Shown piece after piece: positions 21,103 to 31,124 of a stretch of 42,645 nt of DNA. The notes under the pieces were generated by a model. That model searched no databases and was not told the DNA's origin. It worked only from the letters and a program-made list of their open reading frames with translations. Positions within the stretch are counted from its first letter, which is position 1. Every line of letters begins with the position of its first letter. The position numbers and the translations under genes were made by a program. Origin of the DNA: Parasitella parasitica (Eukaryota > Mucoromycota > Mucoromycetes > Mucorales > Mucoraceae); the NCBI GenBank assembly GCA_025201805.1, contig MU619390.1:16876-59520 (forward strand), given 5' to 3'.

Positions 21103-23083
21103 ATGCCATTAATCGCTGATTCCCTGGATGTTTCGAGTGGGACAGCCGTACTTGCTTTATCGCTGATAGCAACAGCCAGCTATTACTACCTGTTTAGCGA
21201 CAAGCGCTTTACACTGCCCGAGCGATTGTACTTTTTAATATGCAAACGAAACATACAAGAAGCCTTATTGGAGCATGAGCTACTAGAAGAAGGTAACAGT
21301 ATCGACTGTGTTGCGCCAGTTGAACATGGCAATAACACTCGTTAATAGCCGAGCCTGAAATCATCACAGAAAACACTCAGTTTGTGGAAATCAATGGCCA
21401 TAAGCTCCGTATTGTGCATATCATCCATGAACTTGGCAGCAAAGTGCCACTGATCGTATTTATACACGGTCTAGGCGGGCAGGTATGTAAAATTCCCGTC
21501 TGATAATATATTGCCCATGGGCTCAACAGCCTCGACTAGGTGCCACAATGGACATGTCAAATCGAGTATTTTTCGCATACCGCGCACATCCTTGCCATTG
21601 ATTTACTAGGCTGTGGCAAGAGTGAGGTGACCAACGAGTGAGTAAAATCAGGATCCACTCTGCATGTTTTATTTAACGGCATGTCCTTGGCTAGCTGGGA
21701 ATCGTATACAACAGCCTCACTCGTGGACGACGTCAAAAAGTTACTGCTTGATCGTTACAAATACCCAGCCACTGTGATTGTTGCTCATTCTTATGGCTGC
21801 TCAATCGCATCTTCTGTTGCCGCCTCGCCGGAAATTCAAGCCAGTCTCAAAGGGCTAGTCTTGATTGCGCCCAAAGAACACATCAGCGAGACTCAAAAGC
21901 GAAATCAGAACAAACTGCGATGGATACCTGACTGGCTCTTCAACTGCGCTAGAACAGCCGATAGAAAAGGCGGCTTGCATTCAAAAAGCGTGGATCGTTT
22001 TTTGGGGACAGAGATTAGCGACCTGGACATTCGCAGAAGGTATGTCGGACGGATGAAATGTTTGGAGAGACTTCAGGACCATTGACGACACGCTGCTATA
22101 GCCAATTACGATGGAACCTCCAGAGCAGATCATCCGTATACAAGCGGTTTGTACGAGGAGCCACTTTTCCCGACAAAAGCGTATACGACAAGATCAAAGT
22201 AGGTGTGCTTTTGATAGGCGGCGGATTGGATACAATAACTCCATCTTCTGAAATGAACGTCATCCGCAATCACCTACTTGGCTTGGATCCTCACAAGGGC
22301 CAATGGGATGAGACAACGCCATCTGATAACATTCGGGTGCCAGTGCCATATGTTATCCCTGACGTGGGGCATGTGCCAATGGTGGTTCATCCAGAATTGG
22401 TCAATCCTGTCATTTCTGATTTCTTGGTCAAAAACTGTGGACTTAACACGTTGAGCGGAGCTTGGCAAATACTGCACAAAACAAAAGGTGAAAACAAGTG
22501 GGATTTGAAGAACTATGCCAAATGGGCCAGCATCACCAACATTACATACGAACCTATTGGCCCATCGCTATTCAGGGCCATGAAGGTGATGCGCCAAACT
22601 GACACGGCTCATTGCCCATCGGCGCTACTGGCCAAGTATCCAGAAATCCGCTTCATCATCGATATATCAAACGACACGCCACCTTATCGGGCCACAGATT
22701 TTGAGCACTCGAGAATAGAATATATCAAGTTCAAAACCGTGTCCAAGATACCGCCCACTAGAGAAGAAGTGGCCAAATTCAACGATATCGCCGCGTCTTG
22801 CTGGGGGAAGAACCCTGATGCCCAAGTTGCTGTTCATTGCCACTATGGATTCAATAGAACCGGATTCTTTATCTGCTGCTATATGATTGAGAGATTAGGT
22901 GTTGCGGTTCCTGATGCATTACGCTACTTTAAAGATGTTCGACCTCCTGGAATAAGGTAGTGTTTTGTGTTCTCTAGTGTGATGGATGCAGACTAACGGG
23001 GCTTCATTTGATTATTTACACATTGTAGACATGCGCATTTTATTGATGAGCTGTATCTGCGCTATGTGTTGAATCAAAGATAG
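21103..23083 (+). CDS. Alpha/beta-hydrolase fused to capping-enzyme-like cysteine phosphatase
   Basis: Exons are 21103-21292, 21349-21482, 21540-21637, 21695-22039, 22102-22956 and 23029-23083, totalling 1677 nt or 558 aa. Residues 10-32 are hydrophobic and probably anchor the N-terminus in a membrane. Residues about 65-370 form an alpha/beta-hydrolase with FIHGLGG (oxyanion region), nucleophile Ser173 in AHSYGCS, Asp299 in GGLDTITP and His346 in GHVPMV, an intact catalytic triad. Residues about 385-558 form a cysteine phosphatase with the CX5R loop HCHYGFNRTG (Cys502, Arg508), then DVRPPGIR...FIDELYLRY. That pattern is closest to mRNA-capping RNA 5'-triphosphatase and DUSP11-type domains. 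Both active sites look intact. Substrates are unknown; the lipase/esterase-like and phosphatase parts may act on one substrate or regulate each other. Confidence 0.88.
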
Positions 23084-23490
23084 GCTTTCAGCGCACGCAG
23101 CCGTCTGACGGGATACGCTTGATCATTATATTTAAACTCTCCCTTGAGTATAATAGTTGAATTATATATATATATATTATATATATATATATAAATGCGC
23201 ACACAAGCTCCTTTAGAGTAGCACCAGGAGTCTTCTCTGATTAGCAAATTTACTTGGGAAAATAAAAGGGGGGGGGGCGAGATATCGAATACATATGGCT
23301 CTCGAAATCAAAAAGTTTAGAGACGTATACTAAATACTCAAAACTAGTCTTTCCCACTCCTTTGTCCCCCTTTTCTCATCAGGCTGCATCTCCCTTGGTC
23401 TTTCATATAAATATACCAGGATTTCTTTCACAATCTGTTGTCAACTTGTTTCTTCCACTTTTCTTCAAATAATAATAATAATAAAAAAAA
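23084..23490. other. Intergenic region with TA microsatellite
   Basis: The spacer lies between two plus-strand genes. It contains a TA-rich repeat at about 23162-23193, a G run (aagggggggggc) at about 23268-23278 and, near the right end, a CT-rich leader with an AAT repeat (23470-23482) just before the ATG at 23491. No gene was seen. Confidence 0.6.
23163..23193. repeat. (TA)n microsatellite
   Basis: Alternating TA is broken once by tta. It is near-palindromic and lies about 80 nt past the stop of the upstream gene. Confidence 0.9.
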
Positions 23491-25180
23491 ATGCCTTGCT
23501 TAGGGTCACGCAAAAAATCCAACAATAGCAGACAACAAAGTACGTCTTCTATTATAAACAGTAGATTTAGGCTGCCTAATCACGTTGAACCAACTTTAAC
23601 ATCAGGTATCGACGGGCAGAGCAAGACTGAAAGCTCAGCCGGTCAGCAGTCTGAAGCCGTAGCGCAAATCAAACTTGAATACAATGAATTGAAATCAAAA
23701 GCAAGTAGCATAGTACCCCGTTTTTTTTTTCTTACGCCCCCCCTTGATGATTAACATTTGATCCTTTTGTTGTGCTTGTAGAATATGGCCAATCTAGAGA
23801 TCATCGCAAAACAAACATCTGAACTAGAACAACTGCGACAGCAATTAAGTGAGTCTATCACTTCTCAGCTGTCTATACCCGAGTCAAATGAAGACGATAG
23901 AAATGAAACTAAACAAGCTTTATTGAAGCTGGAGGCTCAGAACAAAGAAACACTGTCAACCTTGGCCGAAAAGGAGGCTTTACTTGAAAAGACCGAACGA
24001 CAACTCCAAGAACTGACGGAGAAAATGAACCGAGAAAAAGAAGAAGCAATAGCCGCAGCAGAGGCAGCAGCAGAGGCAGCAGTAGAGGCAGCAGTAGAGG
24101 CAGCAGCAGAAGCAGCAGAAGCAGAGGCCAAAGCAGAGGCCAAAGCAGCAGCAGAAGCAGAAGAGGCTAAAACAACAGCAGCGCTTGAAACTGCGAGCAC
24201 AAAAAGTATTGAGCAAGATTTGCACAACCAGCTGGCTGAAAAAGAGCAGTTGCTCCAAAAACAGCAAGCACAGTTGGAGGAGCTGAAATCACAGTGGGAA
24301 GCTGAACGAGCCGAGCTAAGCAAGCCCGCTTTAGAGCAAGTTACAGCTCAACTGGAGGAACTGAGAGAGACTGTAAGTACGCAAAAAGCAGCTGCCATAG
24401 CAAATTCTAACTGAAAGGCTTGTATATGCAGAATAAGGCTGCTGTCGAAAGATTGACAGAAAAAGAAAACGAACTCGCAGAGCTTCGTTCTCAGTTGAAT
24501 AGAAGAGACAGGAAGCCAAAGCAATCGCTTTCAAAGGAACAAGAGCAGCAAAGAAGACTTAATCGACTGACAATGGACCTCGAAAACGATCGTCTTTTGA
24601 TCCAAAGATTGGACGAGTTGAACCAACAGCTAGAGGTATGTATAGTGTGCTTGGAACATGCAAAAAAAAAAAAAAAAAATTCCACAAGATCTAATTGACG
24701 ACGCCTCCACAGACACAAAAACAAAAGCACGAATCTATCCTTCAATCGCATGCAAAGGCTTTGGCAGAGAAAGACCATGTCCTCTTCCAACACCAGAAAT
24801 CACTGAAACAACTCAAAATGAGCCACGACAATGCCACCAAATCACTGGAGCAAGGACATTTGCACCAGTTGAAGAAGCTGCAATTGCAACATGAAAACGC
24901 ATTGAGCGATTTGAAAAAGAGACTGGCACAAGCAGAGAACCAAGCAAAGTCTGCAGTCAACGATGAGCTGGACCAGATACTAGTAGAATTTGAGCAATCC
25001 CAACACAACCATTCCGCTGAAGTAGCGTCTTTACAACAGTCCTATGAGACACAAATCTCCAAAATGCGATTAGGCCAGCAAGCCGAAATAAGAAGCCTAA
25101 TCGGTGACAGCAGTGATGGCAATGCTGCGTCAAAATTAAAAAATAATGCAAAGTTCAGCTGGCCACCTGTAGCTGTCTAA
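23491..25180 (+). CDS. Long coiled-coil protein, function unknown
   Basis: Exons are 23491-23700, 23782-24372, 24432-24635 and 24713-25180, totalling 1473 nt or 490 aa. After a basic, Ser-rich N-terminus (MPCLGSRKKSNNSRQQ) nearly the whole protein is Glu/Gln/Leu/Lys heptad-type coiled coil. It includes an Ala/Glu block at about residues 155-195 coded by gca-gag repeats. A later segment, DELDQILVEFEQSQ, looks more conserved, and the end is KFSWPPVAV. The pattern recalls fungal myosin-like or M-protein-repeat proteins, but coiled coils make such likeness weak evidence. Cys3 near the N-terminus could be acylated. The first intron appears to use a GC donor. Confidence 0.85.
24050..24170 (+). repeat. 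GCA/GAG-rich tandem repeat coding Ala/Glu
   Basis: Repeated gcagaggcagca-type units encode an alanine-rich run with spaced Glu and Lys in the coiled-coil gene. This is consistent with slippage-driven expansion that keeps helix propensity. Confidence 0.8.
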
Positions 25181-25485
25181 AGCAGTTGTTGTTATATATC
25201 TACTAAATCCCACCTAATAAAAAATCTAATACTTATTTCTTTTAATACTTATGTCAACTAGTTACAAGTAGCGTTCTGTTATTATTATTATACAGCCAAT
25301 TACATAGCGGCTATCCATGTGTTCACTGGAAGAACTCTCATCATTTATGTTCAGAATCTTCCAAGATGTCATGAAAAAAAAAAAAAAAAATTACTCTTGG
25401 GAGTTACAGTTATAAAGCTGGTTTTACTTTCATTAATTTGCAACATAGAATTTGTGCAATATTGGAAGCCTCCTTATAGGCTAAA
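25181..25485. other. Spacer after the coiled-coil gene
   Basis: This holds the 3' UTR of the coiled-coil gene (aataaaa at about 25216), an ATT microsatellite (about 25279-25290) and a 16-nt A run (about 25375-25390). No intact gene was seen; parts may belong to the decayed frame that follows. Confidence 0.5.
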
Positions 25486-25842
25486 ATACAAGGCAAGCTT
25501 TTGACCGCGGTGAAGAACAGTACTATAATTGTGGTGCTGTATTAGAACCGGACGAGAAACTCCCAATCAATGGTATTATTCTTTTAGGTGATGATGTTGT
25601 TTCAAATCCGATTCGAATTGATTATTATGACGAAGCTTGTAGCAAAGTCAAGGAGATTTACTTGAAATACAAAGAAAAAGATGTCAAATCGCATGTCGAC
25701 GGTATCTTTCACTTTACCAAGATGCGCTGAAAATAACAACGAGATTCTGATGAGGCAAAAGATAATCCAAATGTATCGAACTTACCCAGCCACATCAAAG
25801 CTATTTTATACGCACTGCAAGTATCAAGATTTGTTAAATAAT
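25486..25842 (+). pseudogene. Decayed coding remnant, family unknown
   Basis: One frame stays open from about 25486 to 25727 (segments QAFDRGEEQYYNCGAVLEP, NGIILLGDDVVSNP, DEACSKVKEIYLKYKEKD) and reaches tga at 25728-25730. The same frame has a second stop (taa, 25734-25736), then reads on without stops (SDEAKDNPNVSNLPSHIKAI) to taa at 25840-25842. There is no usable ATG and no obvious splice pair that removes the two stops. The residue composition looks protein-coding, unlike the flanks. It is best explained as the 3' part of a broken gene or an old mobile-element protein, next to the assembly gap. I do not recognise the family. Confidence 0.5.
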
Positions 25843-25990
25843 TATTGCTGCAAGTAATATGTGCTTATTTATTTACTTTTAGCAAGCAAATCTATTATTA
25901 AGGATATTCTATTAAATTACCAAGTGAAAGCACAACAGTGAATGATGGTATATTACCGGTTTTAGAAAAGTATTTCCTCGCCCCCCCCCC

Positions 25991-26950
25991 NNNNNNNNNN
26001 NNNNNNNNNNNNNNNNNNNNNNNNNNNNNNNNNNNNNNNNNNNNNNNNNNNNNNNNNNNNNNNNNNNNNNNNNNNNNNNNNNNNNNNNNNNNNNNNNNNN
26101 NNNNNNNNNNNNNNNNNNNNNNNNNNNNNNNNNNNNNNNNNNNNNNNNNNNNNNNNNNNNNNNNNNNNNNNNNNNNNNNNNNNNNNNNNNNNNNNNNNNN
26201 NNNNNNNNNNNNNNNNNNNNNNNNNNNNNNNNNNNNNNNNNNNNNNNNNNNNNNNNNNNNNNNNNNNNNNNNNNNNNNNNNNNNNNNNNNNNNNNNNNNN
26301 NNNNNNNNNNNNNNNNNNNNNNNNNNNNNNNNNNNNNNNNNNNNNNNNNNNNNNNNNNNNNNNNNNNNNNNNNNNNNNNNNNNNNNNNNNNNNNNNNNNN
26401 NNNNNNNNNNNNNNNNNNNNNNNNNNNNNNNNNNNNNNNNNNNNNNNNNNNNNNNNNNNNNNNNNNNNNNNNNNNNNNNNNNNNNNNNNNNNNNNNNNNN
26501 NNNNNNNNNNNNNNNNNNNNNNNNNNNNNNNNNNNNNNNNNNNNNNNNNNNNNNNNNNNNNNNNNNNNNNNNNNNNNNNNNNNNNNNNNNNNNNNNNNNN
26601 NNNNNNNNNNNNNNNNNNNNNNNNNNNNNNNNNNNNNNNNNNNNNNNNNNNNNNNNNNNNNNNNNNNNNNNNNNNNNNNNNNNNNNNNNNNNNNNNNNNN
26701 NNNNNNNNNNNNNNNNNNNNNNNNNNNNNNNNNNNNNNNNNNNNNNNNNNNNNNNNNNNNNNNNNNNNNNNNNNNNNNNNNNNNNNNNNNNNNNNNNNNN
26801 NNNNNNNNNNNNNNNNNNNNNNNNNNNNNNNNNNNNNNNNNNNNNNNNNNNNNNNNNNNNNNNNNNNNNNNNNNNNNNNNNNNNNNNNNNNNNNNNNNNN
26901 NNNNNNNNNNNNNNNNNNNNNNNNNNNNNNNNNNNNNNNNNNNNNNNNNN
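25991..26950. other. Assembly gap (960 N)
   Basis: All bases are N, preceded directly by a run of at least ten C (25981-25990). The homopolymer probably stopped the assembly. Nothing can be said about the content. Long frames that cross this region are artefacts of untranslated N. Confidence 0.99.
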
Positions 26951-27090
26951 ATCAACTGTACAAGCACGCACACGATGTTTCAAGAGTAATAATAATAGGT
27001 TCAGTGTAGTGTTTTTTAAACAAGCCCAGAACCGAAAAAAAAGACTCATTACTTGTATAATTATTCGTTTTTCAAAGAGGCATATATATT
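26951..27090. other. Short spacer after the gap
   Basis: This contains the probable 3' UTR of alpha-actinin (minus strand) and A/T-rich sequence. No gene was seen. Confidence 0.6.
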
Positions 27091-29248
27091 CTAATTTTTA
27101 TTATCAAACATGTCTTTTAAAAACGATTCATAATTCATTTCACCTTGCGAATTCATTCTCTCTTTTAGATAGTTGATCATGGGTACTGGTATCTGGCTCA
27201 TTGTAAGATCCAGCTCGGTTACAAATGGTTTATCTCCTGCTATCGTTCTGAATGCATCTAGAAGCTGGCCGGGCGTGGTTTTGTCTTCAGTAACAGACAC
27301 CATAAAACGGATGAATTGCTCAAAAGACATGAAGGCGTCGTCGTGTGTGATATCATAGAATATGCTTTCTAATCGGTCATTGTCGTACACAATGCCTAGG
27401 CTGGAGACAGCGCATTTGAATTCGGATGTGCTGAGCTTATTCGTATAGTCTTTGTCGAAATATCTAAATGTTTGCTCAAACTGCTCCAATTGAACTGGTG
27501 TCAAGTTTGTCATGTTTCTAGAGACAATCTACATCAGGGCTTAGCAAGCAGTAGTCTCCCAAATTCAGTTTTTGCTTACCTGGTTTTGTATAAACGCACT
27601 CTTTTGTTGCACAGCTTCTTTCACCAGGTCTAGGCCAAAGCTGAGATCTTCCAGCGAGTACACAGTATAGTCGTTTTCTTCTGTATTTGCATCAATACAT
27701 TGCTGGTCCAGGCTGTATATTGTTTCAAAAGATTCTTGCAGCGGCGTAAAGAGATTAGTCAAGCTCTGAACAAGCTTTAACTGGGATTGCAGACTGCCTT
27801 CAAGACCGACCAGTCTGGCTGAGATGGCATCCAGTTGTCTTTGGAATTCATTAGCTGCTTCAGCAAAGGCCTTTCGAAGGCCTTCCTTGATTCTATACAA
27901 TTGCATTAGCGTCTTCTGTTTCTACCTGATGCGCTGCTGCACTGCTTACTCTCGGATGGTTCGGTTGATCTTGCGGTAGTATTCAGCTTCGTTTTGCAGT
28001 AAAATGTTCCACGCCTCGTCCAAATCCTTCAGCGTCAAGCCCTCTGGCGGATAGTATGGCTTCAAATTGTATGTCTTGGCTTTGGTTTGTATGTTGCCCA
28101 AAAGCGTGTCGATTTCCTTTTTCTCGGCAAGCCAGGATCGTTTGTACGTGTTTTTATAAATGTCAAATGCCATGCTCTTTTGTTTGGCATCAATGTAACT
28201 GTCTGTCAACTCTACGCTGTCCCATTCTTCTTGGATAAACTTGACCGCCATCATCAACTACGTTTATGTGTTGGTACACGACAAACATGCAAGCTTTTGT
28301 ATCCTGTACTTACGGCCTCCACTCGCTCTTCATACCGATGCTCCATTTTGCAAACAGATAGAAGCACATCTCCAAACTTGGCTACTCTTCTGCCAGCAGT
28401 TTCAAATTCATCTCTTGCAGAAAACGCATGAAAGTACTCAGCTACATAGGTCATGACCGACCTCTCGTCTGGCTTTGAGATGTCGCATACGTCTTCTACA
28501 TCCAGTAGCTGAGGTATGTTCAGTTTCTTTGCGGCTTCAAAGGCGATGGCAGTGTTTCCATGTCTGTCGCTTCTGTCAAGGCCTTGATAATCGATTAACT
28601 CTGGATGGTGGTGGTGAATCAGGGCGCAAAAGGCCAAGCCGTCGGTCCAACTGTACGTGAAATCACGGATATCGACCTCATCGTAATTTGCAGTCTTGCG
28701 TTGACACCATAATAACAAACCCTCTTTGGCATTCTTACCATCCTCGTTGATGTCTGCAATTGTGAATCGAAGAATGATTGTCCAGAGCATGCCTAGAACC
28801 AGCTTTAGGTTCTTGTTGACAATGTCCTCAGCTCCAATGTTGGTTAATGCGACGCCTCTCGATTTGATAAAGTCCAGTGCTTTGTTGACATTCTCCATCT
28901 TTTGGAAAATCATGGTTGGATTCTTATTAAATGGCTTGAGAGACTCGCCGCCAATAATCTCCTACATGAATGCGTCAATACTGAGAGGGGGGAAAATTGC
29001 CGCACGTATACCGCTATTTACTAGTAGTTGGATCAGCCTAACACCGTCTGCTAAATCCTGGTTCAAGTGAACAATGTTTGGTATATTTGTCAAGTCTAAC
29101 TTGTTGTTGACCCATTTAGTGAAGGCTGCAGCAAAACAGAGATAATAATAATAATAATAAAATTATGTTGGTGTCCTGCATTTTTCTTCTTTGTTCATCG
29201 TAGAACAGGCTTACTCTTTTTTTGTATGACTTCCCAAGCGTTATCCAT
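27091..29248 (-). CDS. AIN1: Alpha-actinin, fungal two-spectrin-repeat form
   Basis: This actin-bundling protein acts in the contractile ring and cortical actin. Exons are 29215-29248, 29022-29125, 28314-28961, 27950-28257, 27580-27892 and 27091-27528, totalling 1845 nt or 614 aa, close to fission-yeast Ain1. The start MDNAWEVIQKK leads into TFTKWVNNKLDLTNIPN, the actin-binding motif of the first CH domain (about 10-115). The second CH domain spans about 125-230 (ALIHHHHPELIDYQGL). A short rod of two spectrin-like repeats covers about 245-465. The C-terminal calmodulin-like part has one plausible EF loop (DKDYTNKLSTSE) and one degenerate one. The frame is open upstream of the chosen ATG, so a longer N-terminus through another exon is possible. 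Intron 4 uses a gctaatg branch site and gtatag acceptor, which restores INRTIREIKEGLRKAF. Confidence 0.93.
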
Positions 29249-29908
29249 CTGGTTTTTGTCTAAATGATACACTCGGAGCTTAATACGTCTGAATGGAGCT
29301 TTGCAAATGTGTTGGGCTTTTACCTTCAAGCGATTTTTTCGACGAAACTTGGCTGTAATTTGAATAAATCGTCATTGTAAAAGAATGCTTAGAGCGAAAG
29401 AGCGAACAAAAAAAAAGGATAAACAAATTGAAAAAATATATTTGTGAAATATGGAATAATCAAAGCAACAGTTTAGATTGTCAATGGCGAAAGTCCCCCT
29501 CCCCCCCTCCCAGTGGGGGGGGGGGGGATTCTTACCATATATTCTTGATGAGACAAAGAGCCCAGAGAGCAGAGGGGTTCTAAATTTAGTTTTCGCCTTT
29601 TTAAGAACTCTTGATCATAACAAACATCTAACTTTAGGGAGAAGCTCTGGGTAGATCAGTAGTTTTTACAAGAACCTGCTACCACTGCCCAGGCCGCCAA
29701 GTGAAAATTTATATGATACAATGATGATATGATTGTTTCATGGCTTGTATCGATATACATATGTCATATATTTTTTGGAACCCCTTCCCATTCCTATTAT
29801 GGTGTGCGATGCATAATTCATATAAAAATTCCCCGGATTCTTTTTTTGAAAGTTGCATAACTTTTTTATCTTCTTTATTGTTTTTCATATTCATAGTTGC
29901 TACAAAAA
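29249..29908. promoter_or_regulatory. Divergent promoter region, alpha-actinin / membrane protein
   Basis: The 660-nt spacer contains the C-run/G-run inverted pair at 29495-29527 and, on the plus strand, a TATA-like tataaaaa at 29821-29828 about 80 nt before the ATG at 29909. No gene was seen. Confidence 0.55.
29495..29527. repeat. Poly-C / poly-G inverted repeat
   Basis: A 16-17-nt C-rich run (with two T) is followed by agt and a run of 13 G, able to pair as a hairpin. G-quadruplex or i-motif structures are also possible. It sits in the divergent intergenic region about 250 nt upstream of the alpha-actinin ATG. Confidence 0.85.
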
Positions 29909-30604
29909 ATGACTTCGACTGCTGGCGCCACTAACAAAGTCTCTCAATTCCTGTTGGATCCTTGCTCTACGCTCAAAGTGGTTTTGCCCTCTGCCGCCGT
30001 TCAAGTAATCATCCATCAGACTGTTCTCAAGAAGGCTTCCTTACGCGAACTTACACTGGGACTCACACTAGTAAATGCAATATGGTTTGCCACAACGCTG
30101 AATATGAGCTACGTCGAGACCCCATTGCTCGCCAATGTCCCAAGCCTTGATGAGAATCAAAAGCTGGACGTAGGCAGACACCGATTCAACTGGATTAACA
30201 AGATTGAGGTAAGATGGCACGAAGAAAAGGGAAAAAAAAAAAAAAAAAAAAAGCTTGGAGACTAAAGCCCATAACTTGTTCAGAGTGTCGTAAGCTTGTT
30301 GAGTCTCGATCTTTATCTGAATTGGAATGAACGCATTTCAAGACACGATGGATTTGTCGACAACGTCTTGAAGACAGCTGCACTTGCACCCATCGCAATC
30401 ACTGTCGCCCAATCTGTGTACTTTTTGCCTAAATTCAACAAACGTGCTGATCAGGTTGCCAAAGGTACTGCAACCACCAAAGAGCTTTGGAACGAGGATT
30501 CGTTCTTTTTGAAGGGCCATCGTGCATACATTACGTTGGATACGCTTAAAATCTCTGCCTTGGCTGTAGCTGGCCTTCGATTCGGCTTGATGTTGAAAAA
30601 CTAG
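29909..30604 (+). CDS. Uncharacterised membrane protein, 206 aa
   Basis: Exons are 29909-30208 and 30284-30604, totalling 621 nt or 206 aa. The intron contains a 20-nt A run. Hydrophobic segments lie near residues 22-42, 48-66, 130-150 and 182-202, so four membrane spans are plausible, with a polar central loop (DENQKLDVGRHRFNWINKIE). No catalytic motif or known domain was recognised. The N-terminus (MTSTAGATNKVSQFLL) is not a clear cleavable signal. The gene looks like an ordinary single-copy fungal gene with a TATA-like element and a T-rich tract just past the stop. Confidence 0.82.
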
Positions 30605-31124
30605 GTGGTTTTTTTTTTTTTTTATCTTTGAATAAACTGGACGTTCAATTCTTTATATTCTTGTATTACAGTAGAATGCACAGACATTTTGTCTGATGCG
30701 CTGTAGACATTGCAACATTTTAAATTGACAAGTGCTGGCATGTATTACAAAGCACAAAATTTTTTTTTTTGAATAAAATTTAAAAAGTTGCACTGTGAAC
30801 CCCTCAGTGCTCGGATAGGGTTCCGGCTGGTTGGTTTCTGTGTCCAGAGACTCGTGGAATGATTGGTGGTTTTATAGTGATTTATTTCAAGGAAGGCGAA
30901 ATTGAAAAAAAAAAAAAAAAAACAAGAAAAGAAAGCACAGCTCTCTGAAGAAAAAGAAAGGAATGTAGAACACGGAAGCGGCATATGTTGTGATGTAAAG
31001 GAGGCAGAAGGCAATCAATACGCAGTATTGAATTGAGTGATGGAATTTACAGTGTGTATGAATGTAGCTATATAGACAGAAAGCAAAGGAGTGGCAGAGA
31101 AAGGCTTCGAGTTTTCGACTGAAT
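30605..31124. other. Convergent 3' region
   Basis: The 520-nt spacer lies between the membrane-protein gene (plus) and the homeobox gene (minus). It has a T run right after 30604, a 9-nt T run near 30761 and an A run at about 30905-30921. The short frame on the minus strand here shows no gene-like features. Confidence 0.6.

Noticed and set aside
23937-24323. Minus-strand frames rich in Ala/Ser or Cys/Phe opposite the coiled-coil gene
   Set aside because: They are shadows of the gca-gag repeat, with no independent support.
25898-27176. Three long open frames (353-412 codons) crossing the N gap on both strands
   Set aside because: They consist almost wholly of untranslatable N, so their length is an artefact.
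29337-29375. Upstream ATG with possible extra exon for alpha-actinin
   Set aside because: The frame linked to that ATG meets a stop after any sensible splice, while the ATG at 29248 gives a typical start before TFTKW. A non-ATG-linked upstream exon cannot be fully excluded.
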